Position numbers and translations under genes: made by a program. From Chloroflexota bacterium (GTDB lineage: Bacteria; Chloroflexota; Limnocylindria; Limnocylindrales; CSP1-4), in assembly GCA_027457005.1 (NCBI GenBank), contig DAIDTV010000057.1:1-8742 (forward strand): a stretch of DNA of 8,742 bases, read 5' to 3'. Below the pieces are notes generated by a model. It made no database searches. It had not been told where the DNA came from and saw only the letters and a list, made by a program, of their open reading frames with translations. Below are positions 1 to 6,008 of this stretch, in pieces (position 1 is the first letter of the stretch; each line of letters opens with the position of its first letter).

Positions 1-1187
1 CCGCCGTGCGCACGCCCATCGGCCGGTTCGCCGGCAGCCTCGCGGACGTGCCAGCCACCGTGCTCGGCGGGATCGCCATCCGTGCCGCCGTCGCGCGCGC
101 GGGGGTCTCTCCCGAGTCGGTCGAGGAGGTGCTGATGGGGCAGGTGCTCCAGGCCGGTGCCGGACAGGCGCCGGCGCGCCAGGCGGCGCTGAAGGCCGGC
201 CTGCCGGACGGCACCAGCGCGACCACCATCAACCGCGTGTGTGGTTCCGCCATGAAGTCGATCATGCTGGCGGCGGCCGAGATCCGGGCGGGCGACGCCG
301 AGGTCGTGGTGGCGGGCGGCATGGAGAGCATGAACCAGGCCCCGTACCTGCTCCCGAAGGCGCGCTTCGGCTACCGCCTGGGGACCGGCGAGATCCTCGA
401 CGCGACGGTGTCCGATGGCCTGTGGTGCTCGATCGAGGCGTGCCACATGGGGACGCACGCCGAGCGCGTTGCGGCGCATTCGGGTGTCAGCCGCGAGGAC
501 CAGGACCGGTTCGCCCTGGAGAGCCATCGGAAGGCGATCGCCGCCATCGACGCGGGACGCTTCGAGGACGAGCTGGTCCCGGTGCCGATCCGGCGGGGAC
601 GCGAGGAGGCGCTCTTCACGACCGACGAGGCGCCCCGGCGCGACACGACCCTGGAGGCGCTCGCGCGGCTGCGGCCCGCCTTCGACCTGCCGACCGGGGA
701 GGACGCCCCGGCGGACGGCGTGGGCTCCGTCACCGCCGGGAACGCGCCGGGCATCACCGACGGCGCGGCCGCCACCGTGGTCGCCAGCGAGCGGGCGGTC
801 GAACGGTACGGGCTGACCCCGCTGGCGCGGATCGTCGGGTACGCACAGGCCGAGGTCCAGCCGAAGTGGCTCTTCCTTGCTCCCGTCGCCGGCGTCCGGC
901 GCCTGCTGGATCGCGTGGAGCTCCCGATCGAGGCGTTCGACCTGGTCGAGATCAACGAGGCGTTCGCGGCCCAGGTCCTGGCGGACGGGCGCGAGCTGGG
1001 CTTCGACTGGTCGAAGGTGAACGTCAACGGCGGGGCCATCGCGCTCGGGCACCCGATCGGCGCCAGTGGCGCCCGCATCGTCGCGACCCTGCTGCACGAG
1101 CTCCGCCGGCGTGTCGGCCGATACGGACTGGCGACCCTCTGCCTGGGCGGCGGCGGCTCGGTCGCGATGGCGTTCGAGCGGGTCTGA
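1..1187 (+). CDS. Thiolase (acetyl-CoA C-acetyltransferase family), 5' end cut by window edge
   Basis: Condenses two acyl-CoA molecules or cleaves 3-ketoacyl-CoA, probably acetyl-CoA/acetoacetyl-CoA, in the cytoplasm. The frame is open to the left edge and begins inside the conserved N-terminal AVRTPIGRF motif, so the real start lies a few codons upstream and the GTG at 6 is internal. Counting that GTG as residue 1, the nucleophilic Cys is C79 in NRVCGSAMKS, followed by AGGMESM (103-109), NEAF (317-320), the catalytic His H349 in ALGHPIGASG, and the second Cys C379 in CLGGGG near the C-terminus. All three catalytic residues are present and the length (393 visible residues) fits a full thiolase. 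The loop that is often MGxGPV is here KWLFLAPV (287-294), as in a subgroup of bacterial thiolases. Known: family chemistry. Inferred: acetoacetyl-CoA as substrate; a beta-oxidation 3-ketoacyl-CoA thiolase is the alternative. The gene ends 131 bp before degV. Confidence 0.96.
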   Translation, partial: AVRTPIGRFAGSLADVPATVLGGIAIRAAVARAGVSPESVEEVLMGQVLQAGAGQAPARQAALKAGLPDGTSATTINRVCGSAMKSIMLAAAEIRAGDAEVVVAGGMESMNQAPYLLPKARFGYRLGTGEILDATVSDGLWCSIEACHMGTHAERVAAHSGVSREDQDRFALESHRKAIAAIDAGRFEDELVPVPIRRGREEALFTTDEAPRRDTTLEALARLRPAFDLPTGEDAPADGVGSVTAGNAPGITDGAAATVVASERAVERYGLTPLARIVGYAQAEVQPKWLFLAPVAGVRRLLDRVELPIEAFDLVEINEAFAAQVLADGRELGFDWSKVNVNGGAIALGHPIGASGARIVATLLHELRRRVGRYGLATLCLGGGGSVAMAFERV

Positions 1188-1201
1188 GAGGCCGATCGGC
1201 G

Positions 1202-1248
1202 GCACCGGGCGCTCGTCGTCCGCACCGGGCGCTCGTCGTCCGCACCGG
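1202..1248. repeat. 20-bp tandem repeat, two exact copies plus a partial third
   Basis: The unit GCACCGGGCGCTCGTCGTCC occurs exactly at 1202-1221 and 1222-1241, and a third copy begins at 1242 and decays after 7 bases. It sits in the 131-bp gap between the thiolase and degV, about 40 bp before the proposed degV -10 box. Its core (ACCGGGCGCTCGT) closely resembles part of the repeat on the other side of degV. No function can be read from it. It could be a slippage product, a binding site or a transcript-end structure. Confidence 0.9.
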
Positions 1249-1285
1249 CAGTCCGGCCGTCGCGTCCACAACGCCCGGCCCCCGG

Positions 1286-1291
1286 TATCAT
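1286..1291 (+). promoter_or_regulatory. Possible -10 box for degV (TATCAT)
   Basis: TATCAT lies 27 bp before the degV ATG in otherwise GC-rich DNA. Transcription would start near 1298, giving a leader of about 20 nt that contains the ribosome binding site. No convincing -35 box is seen 16-18 bp upstream. It matches the TAnnnT form of the AT-rich hexamers before the gdh and 203-residue genes, and that recurrence is the main support. Confidence 0.45.
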
Positions 1292-1318
1292 CCCGGGTAG
1301 TTCCCGCCGGAGGAGCGC

Positions 1319-2188
1319 ATGCGACGCGTCGCGATCGTCACCGACACCGCGTCCGACCTGGACCCCGCGGCTGCCGCCGCGGCCGGGATCGAGCTCATAC
1401 CGCTGATCGCGACCTTCGGCGAGGAGGAGTTCCTGGCCTGCGTCAACCTCTCCGCGCAGGAGTTCTGGGACAAGTTCAGCACGCCCGGGACGGCGTTCCC
1501 GCGGACCGCCGCTGCGAGCGCGGGGACGTTCCAGGCCGCCTTCGAGCGGTCCTTCCGCGACGGCGCCGAGGCGGTCGTCTGTGTCACCGTCGCGGGCACG
1601 CTGTCGGCGACCCTGAAGAGCGCCGAGATGGCCCGGGACGCCATGCCGGAACGCGAGATCCACGTCATCGACAGCTGGGGGGCCAGCATGGTCGAGGGGA
1701 TCCTGGCGCAGGTCGCCGCCGAGATGGCCGATCGCGGTGCCGGCGGCGCGGAGATCGCTGCCGAGATCGAGCGCCGGGTGCCCGACTGCCGGCTGCTCTT
1801 CGTGCTCGACACGCTCGAGCACCTGGTGCGCGGCGGGCGCATCGGCCGGGGGCGCGCGCTCGTGGGGGCCATGCTCTCGCTCAAGCCGATCATGACCGTG
1901 ACGGACGGGATCGTCGACATCGTGGACCGTCCGCGCACCCGGACGAAGGCGCGCCAGCGCCTGATCGAGCTGGTCACGGCGCGCCCGGTGGAACGCATGG
2001 CCATCCTGCACACGCCGCACACGGAAGATGTCGGGCGCTTCGCCGACGAGCTCGCCTCTGCCGCCGGTGTCGAGCGGGGGACGCTCAGCACCCAGTTCAT
2101 CGGCGCGTCCATCGGCCCGCACGTGGGGCCGGGGGCGTATGGCGTGGCGGTGCTGTGGCGCCACGACCAGGATGGGGGCGCCCGCTAG
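1319..2188 (+). CDS. degV: DegV family protein (probable fatty-acid-binding protein)
   Basis: 289 residues, the usual DegV length. DegV/FakB proteins bind a single fatty acid; in Firmicutes they present it to the kinase FakA for phosphorylation and membrane lipid synthesis. The start ATG follows a strong Shine-Dalgarno (GGAGGAG, 1309-1315). Visible family landmarks are VTDTASDL (7-14), the T63-containing loop where the family has TSQPS, GTLSATLKSA (93-102), the LEHLVRGGRIGRG segment (166-178), LKPIMTVTDG (188-197), RTRTKARQRL (206-215), and H268 in PHVGPGAYGVA. The TSQPS loop is degenerate (TAAAS, 63-67): the Thr and last Ser are kept, but the first Ser is Ala. No signal peptide or membrane segment is seen, so it is cytoplasmic. 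No FakA-like kinase lies in the window. The family assignment is firm; the fatty acid role is transferred from characterised members. The gene is a likely single-gene unit flanked by repeats. Confidence 0.92.
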   Translation: MRRVAIVTDTASDLDPAAAAAAGIELIPLIATFGEEEFLACVNLSAQEFWDKFSTPGTAFPRTAAASAGTFQAAFERSFRDGAEAVVCVTVAGTLSATLKSAEMARDAMPEREIHVIDSWGASMVEGILAQVAAEMADRGAGGAEIAAEIERRVPDCRLLFVLDTLEHLVRGGRIGRGRALVGAMLSLKPIMTVTDGIVDIVDRPRTRTKARQRLIELVTARPVERMAILHTPHTEDVGRFADELASAAGVERGTLSTQFIGASIGPHVGPGAYGVAVLWRHDQDGGAR

Positions 2189-2208
2189 CGCCAGGCGGGT
2201 CCGGTGCG

Positions 2209-2273
2209 CGTGCCCGGCGCGCATGACCGGCGCTCGTGCCCGGCGCCCGTGCCCGGCGCTCGCGCCCGCATGG
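2209..2273. repeat. 13-bp tandem repeat, about five imperfect copies
   Basis: Five consecutive 13-base units start at 2209, 2222, 2235, 2248 and 2261. Copies 1, 3 and 4 read CGTGCCCGGCGC plus one variable base; copy 2 has CATGACCGGCGCT, and copy 5 (CGCGCCCGCATGG) is the most decayed. The array begins 20 bp after the degV stop. The junction of copies 2 and 3 reads ACCGGCGCTCGT, one base short of the core of the 20-bp repeat upstream of degV. No coding role is apparent. Confidence 0.85.
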
Positions 2274-2364
2274 CGGACGGTATCGGCCGGCCCGCGGCGG
2301 CACGCACCGGCCGCCCACTGAACGGGGCCCGGGGGAGACCGCTCGGCCGGGGAGCCTCCTGAGC

Positions 2365-2397
2365 GCCGGACGTCCGCCCATCATGGGGCCGTCCGGC
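2365..2397 (+). terminator. Stem-loop between degV and gdh, possible transcription end or operator
   Basis: GCCGGACG (2365-2372) pairs perfectly with CGTCCGGC (2390-2397), and inside it CCCA (2377-2380) pairs with TGGG (2384-2387) around a 3-base loop. The stem is strong, but only CCTT follows and there is no T-run, so it is a weak candidate for an intrinsic terminator of degV. It ends 25 bp before the putative gdh -10 box, so an operator is also possible. Confidence 0.4.
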
Positions 2398-2421
2398 CCT
2401 TCGGGATACCTCCACCCGGCG

Positions 2422-2427
2422 TATAGT
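2422..2427 (+). promoter_or_regulatory. Possible -10 box for gdh (TATAGT)
   Basis: TATAGT is a good -10 match in GC-rich surroundings, with TTCGGG at 2400-2405 as a weak -35 candidate at 16-bp spacing. Transcription would begin near 2434, leaving roughly 110 nt before the preferred gdh start at 2547. Confidence 0.5.
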
Positions 2428-2433
2428 CCCGGC

Positions 2434-2546
2434 GAGACGACCATGCGACCACGCACCGGCGCCATGGAGGTTTGTCCTGCCTTACGGGCGGGCCGGGCGA
2501 GTCCCAGTTCTGTCGCAGGGCGTCGGTCATGGAGGACGTTCGCCAG
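2434..2546 (+). other. Untranslated leader of gdh, content unclear
   Basis: This is the last part of the gene-free stretch 2189-2546, whose first part holds the 13-bp repeat, the stem-loop and the -10 box. The leader contains a small stem-loop (CCTGCC 2476-2481 with GGCGGG 2487-2492, one G-T pair). It also carries an ATG at 2443 that opens a 42-codon frame, out of frame with gdh, ending at 2571 inside the gdh coding sequence. That ATG has no ribosome binding site. I do not recognise a known riboswitch class. If gdh starts at the in-frame ATG at 2529, the leader is 18 nt shorter. Confidence 0.4.
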
Positions 2547-3809
2547 ATGGCGACAGAGCAGATCGGCGTGATCAATGCCTGGGCGGTCGCCCAGCAGCAG
2601 TTCGATCTCGCCGCCGAGAAGCTGGGGCTGGACCCGGGACTGCGCAAGGTGCTCCGGGAGCCCCGGCGTGAGCTCACCGTGCACTTCCCCGTCAAGATGG
2701 ACGACGGGACCGTGCGGGTGTTCACCGGCTACCGCGTTCAGCACAACCTGGGCCGGGGACCCGCCAAGGGCGGCATCCGGTACCACCAGGACGTCTCGCT
2801 CGACGAGGTCAAGGCCCTCGCGATGTGGATGACCTGGAAGTGCGCCGTGGTGGGCATCCCCTACGGCGGCGGCAAGGGCGGCGTCATCGTCGACCCGAAG
2901 AAGCTCTCCCGGCGCGAGCTCGAGGGGCTGACCCGGCGGTTCGCCACCGAGATCAGCATCATCATCGGCCCGGAGCGCGACATCCCCGCGCCTGACGTGA
3001 ACACGAACGCCCAGACGATGGCCTGGATCATGGACACGTACTCGATGCACGTCGGGTACACCGTGCCGGCCGTCGTCACGGGCAAGCCGATCAGCCTCGG
3101 CGGCTCCGAGGGCCGCAACGAGGCCACGGCGCGCGGCGCGGTCTACTGCGTCGCCGAGGCGGCGAAGCACCTCAAGCTCGACCTGCACGGCGCGAAGGTC
3201 GTCGTCCAGGGCTTCGGCAACGCCGGCTCCATCGCGGCGCAGCTGATGGTCCTCGAGGGCTCCACCGTGATCGCCGTCTCCGACTCGCAGGGCGGCATCC
3301 ACAATGAGCAGGGCCTCGACATCGAGCGCGTGATCGGCTGGAAGCAGGAGCACGGCACCGTGGTCGGGTTCCCCGGCGCGAAGGCCGTCACCAACCAGGA
3401 GATCCTGGAGATCCCCTGCGACGTGCTGATCCCGGCCGCGCTCGAGAACCAGATCACCGCCAAGAACGCCGGCCGCATCCAGGCCAAGATCGTGGCCGAG
3501 GCCGCCAACGGCCCCACCACGCCGGAGGCCGACGCGACCCTGTACGAGCGCGGGATCTTCCTGATCCCGGACATCCTCTGCAACGCGGGCGGCGTGACCG
3601 TCAGCTACTTCGAGTGGGTCCAGGATCTCAACCGGGACCACTGGAGCGAGGATCAGGTCAACCACAAGCTCAAGGAGATCATGACCAAGGCGTTCGACGA
3701 GACGCTCGCGCTCGCGGAACGGCACGAGGTCAACATGCGGACCGGCGCGTACCTGCTCGCCGTCGACCGCGTCGCGCAGGCCACCGCGCTGCGCGGGCTC
3801 TACCCCTGA
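2547..3809 (+). CDS. gdhA: Glutamate dehydrogenase (Glu/Leu/Phe/Val dehydrogenase family)
   Basis: Oxidatively deaminates glutamate to 2-oxoglutarate and ammonia, or the reverse, with NAD(P)+ in the cytoplasm. 420 residues, normal for a hexameric GDH. The N-terminal substrate domain carries K74 (AKGGIRYH), K98 (TWKCAV) and the catalytic K110 in YGGGKGG, with D150 in PAPDVNT. The Rossmann domain shows GFGNAG (222-227), and S353 sits in VSYFEW. K74 and S353 match the residues that hold the glutamate side-chain carboxylate in Clostridium symbiosum GDH (K89, S380), which favours glutamate over leucine or phenylalanine. Cofactor preference cannot be read with confidence. I chose ATG 2547 because GGAGG lies at 2531-2535 (11-nt spacing, slightly long) and the protein then begins at a typical family position. 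The in-frame ATG at 2529 and TTG at 2472 are alternatives with poorer support. The gene is flanked by its own putative promoter and a strong terminator, so it is probably monocistronic. Confidence 0.95.
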   Translation: MATEQIGVINAWAVAQQQFDLAAEKLGLDPGLRKVLREPRRELTVHFPVKMDDGTVRVFTGYRVQHNLGRGPAKGGIRYHQDVSLDEVKALAMWMTWKCAVVGIPYGGGKGGVIVDPKKLSRRELEGLTRRFATEISIIIGPERDIPAPDVNTNAQTMAWIMDTYSMHVGYTVPAVVTGKPISLGGSEGRNEATARGAVYCVAEAAKHLKLDLHGAKVVVQGFGNAGSIAAQLMVLEGSTVIAVSDSQGGIHNEQGLDIERVIGWKQEHGTVVGFPGAKAVTNQEILEIPCDVLIPAALENQITAKNAGRIQAKIVAEAANGPTTPEADATLYERGIFLIPDILCNAGGVTVSYFEWVQDLNRDHWSEDQVNHKLKEIMTKAFDETLALAERHEVNMRTGAYLLAVDRVAQATALRGLYP

Positions 3810-3852
3810 TCGCTCGGCGGCCCTCCGGGGTCGCCCGACCGCCGATCACACC

Positions 3853-3881
3853 GACCGCCGCCGGCCAGTCCGGCGGCGGTC
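3853..3881 (+). terminator. Strong stem-loop, likely gdh terminator
   Basis: GACCGCCGCCGG (3853-3864) pairs perfectly with CCGGCGGCGGTC (3870-3881) around the 5-base loop CCAGT, starting 43 bp after the gdh stop. The stem is very stable, but the tail is TCCTGT rather than a T-run, as is common in GC-rich genomes. A second, weaker pairing, TCGGCGG (3814-3820) with CCGCCGA (3839-3845), lies just upstream. Confidence 0.7.
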
Positions 3882-3977
3882 TCCTGTCCGGGGCGGCATC
3901 GGCGCCCCCGACCCGGGCGGCGCGGTCGCTCGTCCGCGCCGGATGGGCACCCCCTCGGGCGGCGTCCGCGCGGGTGC

Positions 3978-3983
3978 TACCAT
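3978..3983 (+). promoter_or_regulatory. Possible -10 box of a leaderless promoter (TACCAT)
   Basis: TACCAT ends 8 bp before the ATG at 3992. Transcription starting about 7 bases after the box would begin at or next to the ATG, and no Shine-Dalgarno is present, so the mRNA is probably leaderless. No clear -35 box is seen. Confidence 0.45.
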
Positions 3984-3991
3984 CCGCCACG

Positions 3992-4603
3992 ATGCTCGAC
4001 CACGAAGAGAAATTCCTGTTCAAGGAGGAGATCCTCCAGCTCTCGAACGCCCTGGCGGAGCCCGGCGCGCTGGACAACGTCGAGGACCTGCTCACCGACG
4101 TGATCACCAGCCCCCGGTTCGACTCCGAGGTGTTCACCCTCGAGCGCTCGCTGCAGGTGATGCTCGGCCCCCGCGCCGGCGCCACCCTGGTGGGGCTCCT
4201 GACCGTCGCGCCGGAGGTCTTCGACGAGGTGGCGGAGGTCCGGATCTCGCCCGAGGTGCAGGAGCGACTGGTGGCCTGGCGGGCCCGGTTCGGCCTCGCC
4301 ATCGACAACGCGCTCAACTTCCTGAACAACCCGGACGGGATCCAGGGCCACAACTTCAGCACCCAGATCGTGCACGTCGATGACCGCCGCGTGCTGCAGG
4401 GCCGGCTGACTCTGGTGCGCTACAACAACGAGCCGCAGTTCTTCGTGGCCGACGCGAGCGTGCTCTACAGCCTGGTCGCCGACGTGCTCGAGCGGCTCGG
4501 ACCCCACAGCGAGGTCGACACCGTGGATCCCGACACGGTGACCAGGCTCAAGGACGCGGTCGCGCTGGTTGAGCGGCGGGCAGTCCCGCGCGAACGCGCC
4601 TGA
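3992..4603 (+). CDS. Conserved-looking hypothetical protein, 203 residues
   Basis: I do not recognise this family. The start ATG is chosen because the putative -10 box lies immediately upstream, and because the frame before it translates to low-complexity R/A/P-rich sequence, whereas from MLDHEEKFLFKEE onward it is balanced and acidic. Residues 1-110 look mostly helical. Residues 120-155 (for example FSTQIVHVDD and RLTLVRYNNEPQFFVAD) alternate hydrophobic residues like beta strands, and 156-195 again look helical (VLYSLVADVLERLG). There is no signal peptide, membrane segment, Cys/His metal cluster or P-loop, so it is probably a soluble cytoplasmic protein. Codon third positions are strongly G/C, as in its neighbours, supporting a real gene. 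It ends 76 bp before the P-loop/DRTGG gene with no terminator seen between them, so the two are probably co-transcribed, which is the only functional hint. Confidence 0.85.
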   Translation: MLDHEEKFLFKEEILQLSNALAEPGALDNVEDLLTDVITSPRFDSEVFTLERSLQVMLGPRAGATLVGLLTVAPEVFDEVAEVRISPEVQERLVAWRARFGLAIDNALNFLNNPDGIQGHNFSTQIVHVDDRRVLQGRLTLVRYNNEPQFFVADASVLYSLVADVLERLGPHSEVDTVDPDTVTRLKDAVALVERRAVPRERA

Positions 4604-4679
4604 CCCGTACCGTGCGGCGCTGCCCGGACGCCGGCGCGGCAGACCGGCCCGGCCCATCGCCGCGGAAGGTGCCATCCAC

Positions 4680-6008
4680 GTGAACGGCCCCGCCGGCGCG
4701 GGCGTCCGCCGCATCTACCTCGCCGCCACCGGCATGAACAGGGGCAAGACGACCACGTCGCTCGGCCTGCTCGCCGCCCTCATCGGCCGCGGGCTGGCCA
4801 CCGGGTTCACCAAGCCGGTGGGCCAGCGGTATGCCATCGTCGACGGCATCCCGGCGGACGAGGACGCGATCCTGGTGCGTGCCGTCTACGGGCTCCCCGA
4901 CTCGCTCTCCGTCATGAGCCCGGTGCATATCCCGCGCGGCTTCACGCGCTCCTACATCCGCGGCGAGGTGGTCGAGGACCTGGGCGCGCGGATCCTCGAC
5001 GCGTTCGAGGTGGTGCAGGCCGGCCGGGACATCGTGCTGGTCGAGGGGACCGGCCACGCGGGCGTCGGCGCCGTCATCGGCCTCTCCAACGCCGAGGTGG
5101 CGCGGATGCTGGGAGCACCCGCGGTCATCGTCAGCGAGGGTGGCGTGGGCCGGCCCATCGACGAGATCGTGCTCAACCGCGCGCTGTTCGCCCGGCACGG
5201 CGTGGAGGTGGTCGGGGCGATCGTGAACAAGGTGGACGTCGAGGCGCAGCCGTCGCTGCCGGCGGTGCTCGAGGCCGGGCTCGCGCGGCACGGGATCCCG
5301 CTGCTGGGCGTGCTGCCCTTCCGCCCGCTGCTGTCGAACCCGACGCTCTCGATGCTGTGCCAGCAGCTGGAAGGGGAGCTGCTGCACGCCGGCCCGGACC
5401 TGGATCGGCCCATCCAGCGCATCGACATCGGCGCGATGCAGGCGGGCCACCTGCTCGATCGCCTGGGCCCGGGGAGCCTGCTGATCGTGCCCGGTGATCG
5501 GGAGGACCTCGTCCAGGCGCTCGTCACCGTCACCCTGATGGGGCGGCCCGGGGGAGGGGCGCGGAGCACCGTGGGTCTGCCCCGGTCCGCCGACGCCGCC
5601 GCCCGGCGCGCCGATCCTGCCGGCCGATCCGCCGGCCCGCCCGCGCGGCCCGACGTGGCGGGGCTCGTGCTGACGGGCGAGCACGCCCCGCCGCCACGGG
5701 TCGTCGCGGCGATCCGGTCCGCCGACCTGTTCGCGTTCCGGGTCGCCGAGGACACGTACCGCGTCGCGTCCGAGGTGCACGACCTGCTGGTCAAGACGCA
5801 CCCGGAGGATCACGAGAAGATCGAGCTGATCCAGTCGCTCGTGGCCGAGCATCTCGACGTCGACCGGATCCTGGAGCTGGCGGCACCCGCGGGGCAGGGC
5901 GACCGCCGCCGGGCCACCGGGGGCATGCCGGAGCGCCGCGTGCCCCGGGTCAGCCGATCGGCCAGCAGTCGATCAGCCGGACCGACGGAAAGCGGACCGC
6001 CAGGCTGA
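4680..6008 (+). CDS. BioD-like P-loop NTPase with DRTGG domain (phosphotransacetylase N-terminal type)
   Basis: 442 residues matching the N-terminal regulatory half of long phosphotransacetylases, without a Pta catalytic domain. Residues 11-220 form a dethiobiotin-synthetase-like fold: P-loop ATGMNRGKTTTS (16-27), TKPVGQR (44-50), the strand and turn DIVLVEGTGH (117-126), and NKVD (183-186). Residues 247-400 form the DRTGG domain: DIGAMQAGHLLDRL (249-262), LLIVPGDRED (267-276), GLVLTGE (328-334), and KTHPEDHEKIELIQ (372-385). It probably binds a nucleotide and acts as a regulator or sensor; the true ligand is unknown. An R/A/G/P-rich stretch (about 288-324) interrupts the DRTGG domain, and a basic S/R/P-rich tail (about 403-442) follows it. 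I chose GTG 4680 because GGAAGG (4664-4669) precedes it by 10 nt and the fold begins soon after. TTG 4569 would add 37 low-complexity residues and overlap the gene upstream. The 3' end overlaps panC by 59 bp. The family is fairly sure; function is inference. Confidence 0.85.
   Translation: MNGPAGAGVRRIYLAATGMNRGKTTTSLGLLAALIGRGLATGFTKPVGQRYAIVDGIPADEDAILVRAVYGLPDSLSVMSPVHIPRGFTRSYIRGEVVEDLGARILDAFEVVQAGRDIVLVEGTGHAGVGAVIGLSNAEVARMLGAPAVIVSEGGVGRPIDEIVLNRALFARHGVEVVGAIVNKVDVEAQPSLPAVLEAGLARHGIPLLGVLPFRPLLSNPTLSMLCQQLEGELLHAGPDLDRPIQRIDIGAMQAGHLLDRLGPGSLLIVPGDREDLVQALVTVTLMGRPGGGARSTVGLPRSADAAARRADPAGRSAGPPARPDVAGLVLTGEHAPPPRVVAAIRSADLFAFRVAEDTYRVASEVHDLLVKTHPEDHEKIELIQSLVAEHLDVDRILELAAPAGQGDRRRATGGMPERRVPRVSRSASSRSAGPTESGPPG
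5917..5948 (-). terminator. Possible stem-loop terminator of the coaBC-panB-panC operon
   Basis: GGGGCA (5920-5925) pairs with TGCCCC (5941-5946). CC (5917-5918) with GG (5947-5948) extends the stem past a bulged G, and a small inner CGG/CCG stem lies at 5929-5938. On the minus strand this begins directly after the panC stop (5950). There is no T-run and it lies inside the coding region of the opposing gene, so the call is tentative. Confidence 0.3.

Noticed and set aside
285..294. Possible frameshift or damage in the thiolase because KWLFLAPV replaces the common MGxGPV loop (protein residues 287-294; bases about 864-887)
   Set aside because: The frame is intact on both sides with all catalytic residues present, and this loop form is seen in other bacterial thiolases.
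1202..1248. Reading the 20-bp direct repeat as a CRISPR fragment
   Set aside because: The copies abut with no spacers, the unit is short, and no cas gene is nearby.
2177..2192. Small hairpin GGCGC/GCGCC across the degV stop as a terminator
   Set aside because: The stem is only 5 bp with no T-run; such pairings are expected by chance at this GC content.
371..2224. A 617-codon open frame on the minus strand across the thiolase and degV
   Set aside because: It spans two real genes and the repeat between them, and shows no recognisable domain.
2097..3725. A 542-codon open frame on the minus strand opposite gdh
   Set aside because: It lies antisense to a clear glutamate dehydrogenase, translates to D/G/R/H/V-rich sequence with no motif, and is expected from the high GC content and codon bias.
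3614..3991. Upstream extension of the 203-residue gene to 3614
   Set aside because: It would overlap gdh and run through the strong terminator hairpin; the added sequence is low complexity, and a -10 box directly precedes the ATG at 3992.
4569..4679. Earlier TTG start for the P-loop/DRTGG protein
   Set aside because: It adds 37 R/P/A-rich residues, overlaps the preceding gene, and has a worse ribosome binding site than GTG 4680.
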